A stretch of DNA of 64,000 bases from Termitomyces sp. T153. Its lineage: Eukaryota > Basidiomycota > Agaricomycetes > Agaricales > Lyophyllaceae. Shown here one piece after another: positions 13,099 to 24,705 of the stretch. The position numbers were made by a program, and so were the translations under genes. The number at the start of each line of letters is the position of its first letter. Position 1 is the stretch's first letter. A model generated the notes under the pieces. The model did no database searches and was not told the origin of the DNA. It saw only the letters and a list, made by a program, of their open reading frames with translations. The stretch covers positions 124,001 to 188,000 of the forward strand of contig JACKQL020000034.1 in NCBI GenBank assembly GCA_018296165.2, written 5' to 3'.

Positions 13099-14491
13099 TC
13101 AATTACCAGTCCAGCCTTTGGGCTACACGTAGGATAGTGAGTGGACATTTATCCAAATTAGTTTCAGCACTTACTTTGACTTCGTCTCCAAGCTTTCGTA
13201 CTAAAATTGCGGGGCGCTCTGCCGTTTTCAATCCTGGTTCTCCATCATCCCACGTATAGCTGACCGCAATTGCAAGCTTTGTTCCGTCGGAATTAAAAGC
13301 AAGCGACGAAATCGAACTCGCGAATTTTGGATACTGACGCAATCGTTTTTTCACCTTGTGGTCCCAGATCGATACCGTGGCATCAGAACCAGCGGATGCG
13401 AATGTATTATACCTGTAAGCAAAGTCTTTGAGACAAAGATGCAAGAGACTGTTGGAAGACTAACGTAGGATGAAATGCTAGGGCATTGACAGGCCAAACG
13501 TGGTCTACGTCATTGATTGTTTGTCGATGGCATTTGAATGCATATTTCTTCTCCTGTACAACTGGAGAAGGGTCAAAATATTCAACTGCAATCCGGCCTT
13601 CCACAGAAGCTGTCGCGTAGCCTGTGAATACAGCAATCCGTTGAAATATGATCCAAAAAATGAAAAGGGTATTCTTCTACCTTCACCATCCGGCATGCAT
13701 GCCAAGGATCTTGTCATGAATTTGAGGCTGCTTTCACGCTGCTGCAAAGGGGCATCCATCTTGCGAATATCGTATATATTGAAGAGTCGACTGGCCATGG
13801 CTACAACTAGGGTGTTGTTGACAAGGTCAATTTGATACACACGTTCCGGTGTGTCGTGTGAGGATTGCTGAGGGCTACTCGCGCGAGAGTCCCAGAATCG
13901 GAGTGTGCGATCCCATGAACCTGTTATGAGGGTGTCTGTGGGGATATCGGATATCAATGGCATTCGGGAGAAAGATCAAGAACGCGCACTCGATTCACGA
14001 AAGTAGGTCATGGTAGAGATAGAGTCATTGTGGGCGCCGAGATTCCGCATGTTTTCTGTACCAAGATCCAACCTATATCATATATCAGCTGACGCTTTGA
14101 TGAGGGAAAAGAAAAGCCCTGCGACGTACTCCCGAACTGAAGTGTCTAGGCCGCCACTGAAGGCATGGGTCGCATCTGAGAAACAGCACGCGAGAACAGG
14201 CGCTCTGTGGTCGAACTTCGCCTTTCCCTCGCCTTCATTTCCTTCTTTGTCCCCGACCTCGTACAATCTAACAGTCTGATAATTGCGCTTAAGAACACGA
14301 AAACTTGACGGCAATAGAAATGGATTCACCGCATCCCATGATGAAGCTAGTAGATGATCAGGATTTGTGGGAGAAAACCGAACAGAGGATATGCTATCGA
14401 ACGGAGGAGAAGGAAGCGTTATCTGCTCGTCTTAACATTCATAAATGGAAACAAGAAGTCGATCTGAGGAGGCCATATCCTTACCGTTCAT
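13099..14491 (-). CDS. BUB3: Spindle checkpoint WD40 protein Bub3
   Basis: A seven-bladed propeller that binds phosphorylated MELT motifs on the kinetochore and recruits Bub1/BubR1. The start at 14491 was chosen because ATG AAC G joins across a GT-AG intron to give [20 protein letters not shown], followed by [16 protein letters not shown] and VRLYEVGD. Blades follow: [57 protein letters not shown] and [13 protein letters not shown] with YAFKCHR (the Bub3 signature region). After these come [39 protein letters not shown] and [20 protein letters not shown]. The C-terminus after the last intron is KPKGWTGN before TGA at 13099-13101. Length about 350 residues, as expected. It lies head to tail with UCH and diverges from the auxilin gene. 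Confidence 0.92.
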
Positions 14492-14684
14492 TCTCAACGA
14501 CGACAACTTATTTAAGTCGTCTGAGTTTGAATCAACGAACTTGGTCCACCCTTCTCCATTCGACCTACCCTAAACTCCAAATACATCACTGATTATTACG
14601 ACAACCAAGGCAATTAAAGCATCGTTGACCACGACGAGAACAATATCGTTCTCCATCTGCAGTCGGTCTGCAGCCATCCCTATA
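14492..14684. promoter_or_regulatory. Divergent promoter region between BUB3 and the auxilin-like gene
   Basis: 193 bp separate the two start codons, so both promoters lie here or in the leaders. An alternative upstream ATG for the auxilin-like gene at 14,625 would shorten the spacer. No specific motif is supported. Confidence 0.4.
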
Positions 14685-17042
14685 ATGTCCGATTCATTTG
14701 CTGATCTCTGGAATTCGTCGGCCCCTCCTGCTAAGTCTGTACCGCGACAAAAGCTCGGATCACTTTCAACGAAGAATGCCCTCAAACCAGCTCAACCTGA
14801 TGTATTCTTGCTGCTGTCGTCTGCAGGGCCATCCAACTCTAGTTCAAAGTCTATGTCGCCCGTAATTACTGGCGAAACATCTCAGCGAACGACTACTCCG
14901 GCCACGAAGTCGTTATCGAACAGCGGCGGCGACGCCTTCAGCGGCCTATTGAGTGGTTCTCTGACCGCAAACACCAACGATAACACCAGAATGACTATGG
15001 CTGAGAGAGTCGCGGAGGCTGAGCGACAGAAGTCGGAGAACCTGAGGAGACATGAAGAGACAATCAAGACACCCACCTCGAGCGTTTGGGAGGGACTTGA
15101 TAGCCTCGCAATGACTAGTACACAACCTGTGCCGCTGTCGTCGTCTAAGTCTAAACAGGTATTACTTGATGATGATTGGGGTCTTGATGCATTTGCATCG
15201 CAGGTGGACATGCCTACGACAGAGGATGGCGATTGGTTAATCGAATCTGCAAACAAACCTGAACCTCAGCTCGAATCTATTTCTCCGCCTCCGCACGTAC
15301 TCGGGCGAATTGTGGAAATGGGTTTCTCAGTACAGCAGGCCCGCATCGCCCTCGCTGCTACTGACACTGGGCTCGACGTCCAGGCTGCACTCGAAACACT
15401 ACTGGAAGAAAAAGCAGCTTCTGATGTCCCTCCTGTACAATTTTCGCCTCAGTCGCTTGATCATAACCCTGCGTCACATAGCGTATCATATCGGATGTCC
15501 CACGATCGCCAACAAGGTACAACTTCTCGAACAAGCTCTCAACAGGATATTCGGGAGCAGGCGGATAGGTTTATAGCCCACGCAAGCGAGATTGGGATGA
15601 ATATCTTCAGTAAGGCGAGTTCGTTCTGGCAGGAGGGCAAGGAACGTGTGCAGAAAGTATACGTTGAACGTGCGGCGGGGGCTGAGCAGTCAAATGGGCG
15701 GCCAAGATGGATGACGGGACAAGCATCACGTAGAAATGAGGAGCCGTGGCAGAACGCTTTACGAGATCCTGGCGTGCAATTTTCTGACGAAGCTGGGCCG
15801 ATAACGGACAAAATAAAACCTCATAGACAACAGCCGCAACAAGAGAGAGCACCAGAGCCCAAGCCCAAGTCTGCTATAGCGGATCTATCCTTGGAGAATC
15901 CACACCCCACCATCTACATATCGCCCTTCCGGCGTCGTACATCCGCTGTCACTGGTACAGCTCCTTCACCCGCCTCTACGTCACGTACCACCCCCCCTCC
16001 TGCACGCGTCGTAGTACGCTCATCCTCGCCTCTACGAGAACGAGCCAATCTCGTGTCTGCTTCCCCCTCAGTGCTTGCCACCGCTCATACACACAAGGAA
16101 GCAGGATCTGAGAAGTTCAAGCTCGGCCAATACGCCGAGGCTGATGCGGCCTATAGTTTGGGGATTGACGCACTACCTCCAGGACACCTCCTGCTTGTGC
16201 CACTCCATAACAATCGTGCGCTCGCGAGGCTGCGTACTGGGGATCATATTGGGGCAATTGCAGATGCTGGGGTAGTATTGGATCTAATTGGCGCAGAGTA
16301 TCATCCCCAACGTGAAGCAAAAGTGCAGGAGGAGGCAGACGCGGATGTTGATCTCGGTGGTGCATTAGTGAAGGCTTTGAAGCGGAGAGCGGAGGCATGG
16401 GAGGGACGGGAGAAATGGGAAGAGGCCGCGAAAGACTGGGGTGTACTTGCAGGGCTGGAGTGGGCCGAGAAAAAGACGAGAGGTGAGGCAGCGGGGGCAG
16501 CGGGGAGGTGTCGGAAGATGATAAGACAGAACAAACAGGCAGATACTGGGGATACGGTGCCAAAGCCTGTGACGTCTAAACCAAGACCCAGACCACCTGT
16601 CACACCAGCTTCGCTATTCGGGTCTGCTGTACCCTCTCAAGCATTGGAGAATCTGCGCACCATTAACAATGCGGCAGAGGTAGAGGATCAGTTACGACAT
16701 GAACTTAAGGATTCTGTCGATGCAAAGCTCCTGGCATGGAAAGGAGGAAAAGAGACAAATATCAGAGCACTGCTAGGGAGCATTGATATTGTGCTGTGGC
16801 CTGAGCTTGGCTTGCAAAAGGTTGGGATGGCAGAGCTTGTGACCCCTGCCCAGGTGAAAATCAAGTATACAAGAACAATCGCAAAACTTCATCCAGACAA
16901 GGTTAGCTATCCGGTACATCAATCAGGTGCCAACTAATCTTTCTTGTAGCTGAACTCAGGTAATACGACTGTAGAACAGAGAATGATTGCCAATGGTGTT
17001 TTCGGGGCACTGAACGAAGCGTGGATGGCATTCAAACAATAG
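14685..17042 (+). CDS. Auxilin/Swa2-like clathrin-uncoating co-chaperone (UBA-TPR-J)
   Basis: A J-domain protein that recruits Hsp70 to strip clathrin coats. The start MSDSFADLWNSS was preferred to an ATG 60 nt upstream because SFADLW is the conserved opening. A disordered, S/T/P-rich N-terminal third contains WEGLDSL and DDDWGLDAF (short clathrin/adaptor-type motifs). It is followed by a UBA domain (LGRIVEMGFSVQQARIALAA), another low-complexity part, and a TPR region (GSEKFKLGQYAEADAAYSLG, LLLVPLHNNRALARLRTGDH). At the C-terminus is the J domain: LLGSIDIVLWPELGLQ, IKYTRTIAKLHPDK with the HPD motif, one intron, then EQRMIANGVFGALNEAWMAF before TAG. About 785 residues with only one intron, in contrast to its neighbours. 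The order UBA-TPR-J is that of yeast Swa2. The gene for its substrate, clathrin heavy chain, is about 5 kb upstream. Confidence 0.92.
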
Positions 17043-17389
17043 ACTCAGGTCAATAATATTAGCATTACTCAAACCTATTTTTCCGAAAAATCTGTATGTA
17101 TTCAAGTCATTTCTACCAGTGTTGGCTGGCTACCCATGGTTATCTGTTAGCTTGGTAGGTCTCTCTCACCATGAGACTGAGCCTAAAGTATCAAACTTGG
17201 ATTCAATACATGATTTCTTTGGTTCTGTTACTAATAGCAGAATCTTCTGGTGGACTTATGCTGGCCATGACAATGATGGATGCTTAGTAGTACTGTTTAA
17301 AAGTCTGGTTGCTGGGAGTCGGGACTGAACTTTCAACTTTTCTACCAAATGTTTCACTGCCAAGTGTCGGGAAAATTTTGTTCAAGACC
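17043..17389. other. Boundary between the gene block and the repeat region
   Basis: Nothing recognisable is coded here apart from the 3' end of the auxilin-like gene. CpG dinucleotides become rare from here on, marking the start of old repeat DNA. Confidence 0.5.
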
Positions 17390-17880
17390 ATAATACCAGC
17401 TTTCTGATTAGTAATGAAATTGATGTTTTGGTCGACATGATAGCAAAACAAGACAAAGCTTTTGCTTGGGAAGATTCCAAATGCAGCACCCTTCACTCTG
17501 ACTTCTTTCCTCCAGTTTACATCCTGACAATTTCACATAATTCTTGGGCTCAGCACAACCAACCAATAGCACCAGGCCTTGGAAAAGAAGGCCGCAAAAT
17601 CATTAGTGCCAAAATTCAGGCTGGCATATATGAACCTTTGTACTTATCGGTCCCAATGCTTTTGCATCCTCAAGAATGGTAAGCTCTGTATTATGCATAG
17701 TCTACTCGAGCCACCAAACTGCATTACCATTCACTATGCTGGAGTACTGCCATACCCTGACCACATTGCCAAATCTTTTACTAGACATATTTGTGGTACT
17801 ACACTCAACCTTTATGTTGGATATGATGCGTGAATCATTCCCGCTACTTTGTAGTGGGTTTCTACCGTTCGAGAAAAAAA
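17390..17880 (+). pseudogene. Ty3/Gypsy reverse transcriptase fragment (family A)
   Basis: The frame shows LAWED-type AFAWEDSKCSTLHSDFFPPV, KIISAKIQAGIYEP and, after a frameshift near 17,680, VHSLLEPPNCITIHYAGV and PYPDHIAKSFTRHICGTTLN then LYVGYDA. This order matches the fingers/palm start of basidiomycete Gypsy reverse transcriptases (EP...Y, LRIVHSLEPLN, LDLYVGYDER). The catalytic YxDD block is absent. Frameshifts and stops make it a dead fragment; it ends abruptly where LTR-A sequence begins. Confidence 0.75.
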
Positions 17881-17892
17881 GCCCTCCTTTTA

Positions 17893-18020
17893 GCAACCAC
17901 AAGACTTATTGATCACAAGCCATATCATGTGGAGTCTGGACTCTGGATCTAGAATGACAAGGTCAAGACCTTTCTTAGTGACAATTGCTAGTGACTTTCC
18001 TCAGTGATTGTTGCCAAGGG
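17893..18020 (+). repeat. LTR-A fragment
   Basis: Closely similar to 19,870-19,985, to 49,510-49,620 and, inverted, to 24,480-24,580; the shared core is gtggagtctggact followed by ctagaa and caaggcc/tcaagac. It is a truncated part of the LTR of Gypsy family A. Confidence 0.7.
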
Positions 18021-18094
18021 AGACTTCTTCCTCATCTCCACATCCACCTTCATCCTCTCCCTCCTTGCTAGCAACCATCCTTGGTTGCTTAGCA

Positions 18095-19652
18095 CTAGCA
18101 ACAGAAGTTGGACTGCTTGCTTATGTGCCAAGGGCACATTGTTACTGTTGTTGCTACTATTCTTGCTCCCCCATTGCTGCCCTCATCCTTGCTTTCAACT
18201 GTTTCCTTGCTCTTCTCCTGCCACTTGCCCTTAGCAACACTGCTTCCTCCTACCATTGTCCCATCCTGTGACATTGGCAGATTCAAGCTCAAGTGCTTGA
18301 TCTGGATTGGCTCTTTCTTCTTTGCCAACTCCCTCTGCCACTCCACAAATGCTCTGGCCTGTTGTACCAAGGCTGCCTGCATCACAATCTTCTTTACAAA
18401 TTTCCTGCCAGTGCTTTGCAACAATTTCCCACTGTATGAGCACCCTTTCCTTGTGCTATTGCAGCAATAGCAGGGCTGGGAACTAGTCAGGTATCAGCAG
18501 CCCTCTGGGTCATTCTTCACCCAGCAATTGTCATACTGTGGAAGGATTGTTAGCAACTGTGTTAACAATGACTGCTAAGGACTTACTGCTCCCTGCTTCT
18601 CCTTGAATGCTTGCCTTGCCTCATGCAACACCATTGACTTGCCCTTTGCCTTCTTTAGCACCACACTAGCTCCCATACTTGTGTCCACCACTGTCAAGGC
18701 TTTTTGCCAATAAAGAAGGCTCACTAAACATTTATTGGTAAACAAATCCTTAATTGGTTCCTGTGAAGATGTTAGCAACAACCACCAAGGATTAGCAACA
18801 GACTCAAAGCTTACCTCAAATTCTTCCTCCTCCTCCTCCCTAGCATTGGCCTTGCTCTTCCCTTTGCCCTTTGGAGTTGTTGCCAATCTTGGCAACATCT
18901 CCAACCCCTTGGCAACACTGCCAGCTGCATGCTTGGGAGTGGAGGGCCCAGCCATTCCAATGTCCCTACAATTTGCACTCCCTTCACTCCCACAGCCATC
19001 ACCACATTTAACCCCTGTCATCACTGACAATTTGCATGGAGGGTGCTGGAAGTAGAATTAGTCATCAAAGGATAAGTCTTTGAAGAGCTAAAGTTACCTT
19101 AGTAGTGTCACTAGCCTTGGCAATGTTGCTGGCACTCACTGTCATGCCAGCCACCAAATCCTCCATCAGTAACTCTAACAAAGAAGAAAGAGGAACCTAG
19201 CAGGAACTGTTAACTATGTCACTAAGAAAAAGTAAAGAAAAACTTATGAAATATTTATCATACTCCCAGATCCAGTCATCTCCCTTATACTTCTTATAGA
19301 GTTGGCAACACTCTTGGTTGACCACTGCCAACTTGGGCCACTCAACTCCACTCCTAGTTGTTTCAAACCAGTGCAACCAGGTCTTGAAGATTGTAGTAAC
19401 TACCAACTGAGGATTCACCACTAACAAGGCATGTGCCACAGAAAGCAAGCAGTCAACTCAGCCAAGGAAGGTGTGGGTCATAGCAATCTTCTTGATTTGG
19501 GAAGCAAGATCCAAAGACATGACAATAAGATCAAAATTGTAGAGGAGAAGTGGTAGATAAGAGGATGGAAGGGAGTGTTGATAAAGTTCAGTGGAATTGC
19601 TAGTTGCTTTTATTCTTACCACTCCAGGTGCATGGACCAAGCGAGCAATCAT
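18095..19652 (-). pseudogene. Unrecognised spliced gene in the repeat region: lysine-rich protein with C-x2-C-x6-C motif (gene X)
   Basis: I do not recognise the family. Reading minus, an N-terminal helical stretch (TTIFKTWLHWFETTRSGVEW, QLYKKYKGDDWIWEYDK) precedes MEDLVAGMTVSASNIAKA. Introns with canonical ends and kept phase follow at 19,046-19,097, 18,761-18,814 and 18,536-18,586 (51-54 nt). Between them are a basic/acidic tract (TTPKGKGKSKANAREEEEEE), then EPIKDLFTNKCLVSLLYWQK and KSMVLHEARQAFKEKQ. The last exon has CWVKNDPEGC (18,497-18,526), a single TGA at 18,494-18,496, and CYCCNSTRKGC (18,440-18,472, C-x2-C-x6-C). A helical tail IVMQAALVQQARAFVEWQRE follows. A second stop interrupts the N-terminal part near 19,460 (FLG-stop-VDCLL). 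The cysteine layout recalls half of a fungal zinc cluster, but metal binding is inference. No CG dinucleotide occurs in almost the whole gene, yet the frame is nearly open. A related, shorter piece may lie at 27,220. Confidence 0.55.
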
Positions 19653-19719
19653 GGGATTTTGGGTTGACTGAGGACAGTCAAGATTTCAGCATAGGGGAGG
19701 ATAATCAGACCCATTTGTT

Positions 19720-20757
19720 GCTGAGCACCATTTTTGGCATTTCTGATTGGACAGCAGCTGATTATATTGACATGGCACAAGTCACAATACAAGTCATGAC
19801 ACTCAGCATGTGAGGCCTAGCCCCAAGGTCTGGAACAACATAGCCTTTGCATAGGATTTTAGCAACTATGAGACTTATTAATCATGAGCCATATCATGTG
19901 GAGTCTGGACTTTGGGTCTAGAATAACAAGGCCAAGACTTTTCTTAGCAACAATTGCTAGTGACTTTCCTGGTGATATATCATTTTTCTTGTCAAGCTTA
20001 CAAACATACTTGAACAGCATCTACACTTCAGGTATTGACATTGGACATGCTCTTTTCTTGCAATTTATTACTTTTATGCATCACATTGACCTCACATACT
20101 TTTTTACTTGGTTACCAGACTGACACCTTGTATGTATCATAAACACTTTGGCAGATGCTGTTACTGGTGGCAACTACTATTTCCTTTCATATACTTACCT
20201 ACAAACAGTATAAATACTGCCTGTAAATAGAGACCAAAAACAACAAACAGAGTACCATTTCCCCCTCTCCAGCTCTAAGCTTACTAGCTTAAGATCTCTT
20301 TTTGCTCTTTTGCTTGCCATCAACAACAACTTAGTGACAGTCTTGCTGACTTTGACCTCAACTTTGTGTGGTACCAACTACAGATGCCCTTTGTGTTATT
20401 TTGACTTAGCAATGCTAGCAACTATGGCTAGCAACTAGTTTGCATTTGTCCTCCCCTTTTTCTTTCAAACTCCCCTTTCACCACTTGGTTCCTCCTTCCT
20501 TAGCAACTCTTTTGCCTTTGTTCTTTTTCCCTTCTATTGCCTAGCAACCTTTTGTTATTGTCTAGTAACTTAGACTATCATTGGCAACTCTTTCCACTTC
20601 TTGTTCACTCCACACCCCGTTAGCTCTTGTTTTCTGGGATGGTTACTGACTCACTCTCACTATTAACTTCCTACTGCTAGCTACCCTATCTAGTGACTAG
20701 TGTTAGGTCCTCTTTTTAAGTTTTCTGCACAGCACTAGGTGGCATAGGAGCACATCA
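19720..20757 (+). repeat. LTR-A copy 1 of Gypsy family A
   Basis: Similar to 22,345-22,775 and 49,410-50,515. It contains a TATA-like tataaatactgcct near 20,209 and the end ggcataggagcacatca. Directly after it comes tttTGGAGCCCACCATGAG, which has the TGG start and position expected of a tRNA primer binding site, and then gag. The left border is uncertain because copies differ there. Confidence 0.7.
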
Positions 20758-21590
20758 TTTTGGAGCCCACCATGAGGGTATTTTAGTTAACCATTCTGCT
20801 GGAAACCAGAGCTCAAGCAAAACATTGCTTGGAAATCTTTAGCAAACTTCCACAGTTGTCTTTGTCAACTCCTCAGAACTCTCCACCCACTACTTGACCT
20901 TGACCCCTTGCCAATGAACTTAAAACTGCTAGGAACCTTTGTGATGTTAGCAAAATCCTTGCCAACTTCCCAGGCACATTCATAAAAAGCTTTCTTGATG
21001 CACCCCTTTTGCCTCTAATGCCTACTGACTCTATCTTCTTCCCAGAAGCTCATTCAATCCCTTCATTGCCAATTAACCCACTTCCTCCACTCCAACCAAC
21101 AATTGCTAGTATGAACAACAACCCCACTGCTTAGTATGCTAGAATGCCACTGCACAACAACACAACTGCACCAAAGTGGGATGAGAGTGGCTCCAGGGAA
21201 CTCCTCCAATACTTCAAGGAACTGGAATACCTTTTTTCTGACTGTGGCATTATCGATGATACTCAGAAGAAGGAATACACTGCTTGATACATATCCTATA
21301 ACAAAGCAGAAACTTGGCTTGGCTTACCTGAATTTGGTGACAACATTACTATTGGCAACAAAGCACCTTGACCTTTCATGTACCAGGAATGGAAGGTGGC
21401 AGTGCTCAGGTTGTCCCTGGCACTGACACTAGTGCTTGTTATAACCTTGGGAACCTCAAACAACTTGTCAACCAGATCTTTAACAGTGGCTTGACAACTT
21501 TGGGCAGGTTCTCCAACTACTATCAAGACTTTCAATGTATTGCTAGATGGCTCCTTGCCAACAGCAAACTCTATTGCAATGAGGAACATT
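20758..21590 (+). pseudogene. Gag remnant of Gypsy family A, copy 1
   Basis: Broken frames read PLHNNTTAPKWDESGSRELL, QYFKELEYLFSDCGI, then LPEFGDNITIG and LVNQIFNSGLTTLGRFSNYY. These match the capsid region of basidiomycete Gypsy gag proteins (PRELxxYFxxLExLF). The same opening recurs in copy 2 at 23,171. Many stops and frame changes. It breaks off at about 21,590, where Copia sequence begins. Confidence 0.7.
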
Positions 21591-22085
21591 GTCTCTATGT
21601 CAGAGGAGAAGTCAAGATCATTGTGCCCATCTATATTGATGACATTATACTTGCTTCAAAATCTACTGCTGCACTTTACTCTGCTATTGATGACCTCAAA
21701 AAGCATACAATCTATGATTTGGGCCCTTCCCACTTCCTTCTAGGTTTTCAGATACACAGAGACCACTCTAAATATTCTATTTCAATACATTGTTGACATG
21801 TTGGAGCACTATAAAATGAGTGATTGCAATCCAGTATCTACTCCAATGACACCTGGAATCAAACTCTCTAAAGCCATAACACCACAGAATGAAGCAGAAG
21901 AGGAGGAGATGTGCAATGTGCCTTATTTAAATGCAATTGGTTAACTGCAGTATTTGGCTATTATGACAAGGCCAGATATTTGTTATGCAGTCTCATGCCT
22001 TGGGCACTTCAATTCCTCTCCAGGACCCAAGCATTGGGCTGCAGTCAAGCATTTATTATGCTATTGTAAAGGTACAATGGATCAC
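21591..22085 (+). pseudogene. Ty1/Copia reverse transcriptase fragment
   Basis: RGEVKIIVPIYIDDIILASK with the YIDD active site, IYDLGPSHFLLGFQIHRD, and then TRPDICYAVSCLGHFNSSPG are close to the Copia element at 50,595 (54,650-55,150). Frameshifts at about 21,790 and a stop near 21,945 inactivate it. The right border at about 22,085 joins an inverted LTR-A piece. Confidence 0.8.
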
Positions 22086-22089
22086 AGTG

Positions 22090-22335
22090 ATGTGCTCCTA
22101 TGCTGCCTAGTGCCATGGCAGGAAACCCAAAAAGGAAGACCTAAACACTAGCAACTACATAGGGTAGCTGGCAGTGAGAAGTCAATAGAGGGCAAGTCAG
22201 TAACCATCTAAAGAACTAGAGCTAAGGGGTGTAGAGTGAACAAGAAGTGGAAAGAGTTGCTATTGCTAGCCTAAGTCACTAGACAATAACAAAGGGTTGC
22301 TAGGTAAGAGGAGGGAAGAGAACAAAGGTTGGTTG
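22090..22335 (-). repeat. Inverted LTR-A 3' part
   Basis: The reverse complement matches 20,510-20,750 (elements such as gtagctgg, agtcactagacaataacaaa, cctatgc). It forms an inverted pair with copy 1, 1.4 kb away. Confidence 0.65.
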
Positions 22336-22344
22336 ACAATAGAA

Positions 22345-22775
22345 AAGAGTTTGGCAGAGGTGGCAAATATGTTGCTTCAACTATATTGACTTCACTTACT
22401 TTTTACTTGGTTACCAGACTGACACCTAGTATATATCATAAACACTTTGGCAGATGTCATTGCTGGCAGCAACTACTATTTCCTTTGTTATACTATACCT
22501 GCAAACAGTATAAATACTGCCTGGTCATAGAGACCAAGAATAATGAACAGAGTACTGTGTTCCCTCACTAGCTCTAAGCTTACCAGCTTAAGATCTCTTT
22601 TTGCTCTTTCACTTGCTATTGACAACAACTTAGTAACAGTCTTGCTGACCTCAACTTTGACTTTGTATGGTACCAACTATGGGCGCTCTTTGCATTACTT
22701 TGACTTAGTGATGCTAGTGACTATGGCTAACAACTAGTTTGCATGCATGGCACTAGGTGGCATAGGAGCATATCA
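22345..22775 (+). repeat. LTR-A copy 2
   Basis: Matches copy 1 from ttacttggttaccagactgac through the cagtataaatactgcctg TATA region to ggcataggagcatatca. It is followed by the same TTTTGGAGCCCACCA primer-site-like sequence and gag. The middle-to-3' part has an internal deletion compared with copy 1. Confidence 0.7.
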
Positions 22776-24475
22776 TTTTGGAGCCCACCACAATGGATAT
22801 TTTAGTTAACCATTCTGCCAGAAACTAGAGCTCAAGTGAAACATCACTTGGAAATCTTTAGCAAACTCCTGCAATCTTCTTTGTCAACCCCTCAGAACTC
22901 ACCTCCTGCTACTTGACCTTGACTCCTTGCCAACAAACTTGAAACTGCTAGGAACCTTCATGACATTAGCAAAATCCTTGCCAACTTCCTAAGCACCTTT
23001 ATCAAAAGCTTCCTCAATGCAACTCTCTTGCCTCTTACTCCAACCAACTCTATCTTCTTTCCAGAAGCCCACTCTATCCCCTCATTGCCAATCAACTCTC
23101 AAAACCCCATTCCATTGCTAGTCCCAACAATCACTAATATGAACAAAACCCCACTGCTCAGCATGCTCAAATGCCTCTGCACAATGACACCATTGTGCCA
23201 AAGTGGGACAAGAGTTGCCCCAGGGAACTACCTCAATACTTCAAGGAACTAGAATACCTCTTTGCTGACTGTGGCATTGCTGACAATACTCAAAAAAAGG
23301 AAACTTGGCTGGCCTTTATCAAGCACTTCAAGCATTACAAATGTACCTCATTGGCATCAGGAATCTCATCATTGAAGTTGACACTCACTATATCAAGAGT
23401 ATGCTACAGAATCCTGACATCCAGCCCTCTGCTAGCATGAACCACTGGATCATGGCAATTCTTATGTTTCACTTCAAACTTGTCCACATCAAAGGTACTT
23501 TCTATGGCCCCAACAGTCTTTTGTGATGCCCACTCCAGCCTAGTGACCCAATTCCCAACAACAGCAACAACTCTGTGTATGAGGACTGGATCAATTGCTT
23601 ACATGGCTTCCTTCATGAAGTCCAGCTGCCCCTGACTATTACCCCTTATCCTTGAGTTCCATTCTCTCCAGCCTTTAGCAACATTTGTTAGCAATGACAG
23701 TGACAGCTCAGCCCCACAATTAGCAAACAGTGACAACATCCTGCCTCTATGTGATGATGGCACTGCCACTTATAACAACATACACTGCAGTGCCAAGGCC
23801 ATTGCTAGTGACACACACATGCTCTTGGTCAAAAGATGGCTCAATGACATCATCAGACCTGAAGGCCTTAATGACACTAAATATGCCACCTTCATTTGCT
23901 ATGCATCAATGTTCTTTATTGCTGGCAGCAAGCTTTGGTGACAAAACAGAGATGGTGCCCACAAGCTCTTTCCACTGCTTGTCACTACACCAGTGCCCTT
24001 GTTCAGCAAAATATACATTGACACCATGTTCATGCCACCATCCAATAAGTTCAAGTATATTATCCAAGGATGTTGTTTGCTAACCCACTACCCCAAATTC
24101 CACATGCTTGCTAGAGAGAACACTGTAGCCATTGCCAAGTGGTTGTACAAGGACATCATCTGTTGTTGGGGAGCCCTAAGCAAAATTGTTACTAACAATG
24201 GAGCACCTATTCTAAAGGCCATTGCTTATTTAGCAAAGAAGTACAACTTGCACCACATTTGGGTCTCAGGTTACAACAAGCACACTAATGGTATTGTTGA
24301 GTGACCTCACTTCAATGTTTGCCAAGCCCTCTTCAAGGTGGTTGACAGTGATCGATCTAGGTGGAGTACAGCTACTTACTCTGTGTTTTGGTCAGAATGG
24401 GTTACTAAGCACAAGCAAATGGGTTGTTCCCCTTACTATGTGGCCAGTAAATGTTGCTAGCAGTTGTTGCTAAGA
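22776..24475 (+). pseudogene. Internally deleted Gypsy family A interior: gag, RNase H end, integrase
   Basis: After a gag start like copy 1 (WDKSCPRELPQYFKELEYLF) the sequence jumps near 23,300 to the end of RNase H (YLIGIRNLIIEVDTHYIKSM, FHFKLVHIKGTFYGPNSL). Then come the RT-IN spacer (DWINCLHGFLHEV) and integrase: FSKIYIDTMFMPPSNKFKYI with the first Asp, LSKIVTNNGAPILKA with the second site as TNNG (normally TDNG, so the Asp is Asn here), YNKHTNGIVE with the Glu, and MGCSPYYVASKC. Reverse transcriptase is missing. Numerous stops. The integrase stops where an inverted LTR-A starts at about 24,476. Confidence 0.75.
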
Positions 24476-24705
24476 AAGGTCTTGGCCTTGTCATTCTAGA
24501 TCCAGACTTCAGACTTCACATGATGTGGCTCATGATTGATAAGTCTTGTGGTCACTAAGATTTCTGTGCAAAGGCTACATTGTTCCAGACCTTAGGGCTA
24601 GGCCTCATGTGCTGAGTGTTGTGACTTGTGCCATGTCAATATAATCAGCTGCTGTCCAATCAGAAATGCTGAAAATGGTGCTCAGCAACAAATGGGTCTT
24701 ATCAA
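24476..24705 (-). repeat. Inverted LTR-A fragment
   Basis: The reverse complement of this block aligns with 19,700-19,970 (for example ggacagcagctgattatattg and gtctggact/tctagaa). It is opposite in orientation to copies 1 and 2, so the array has been rearranged. Confidence 0.65.

Noticed and set aside
15539..16603. Several minus-strand frames opposite the auxilin-like gene
   Set aside because: Low-complexity shadows without conserved motifs; the plus strand is open for 770 residues with clear domains.
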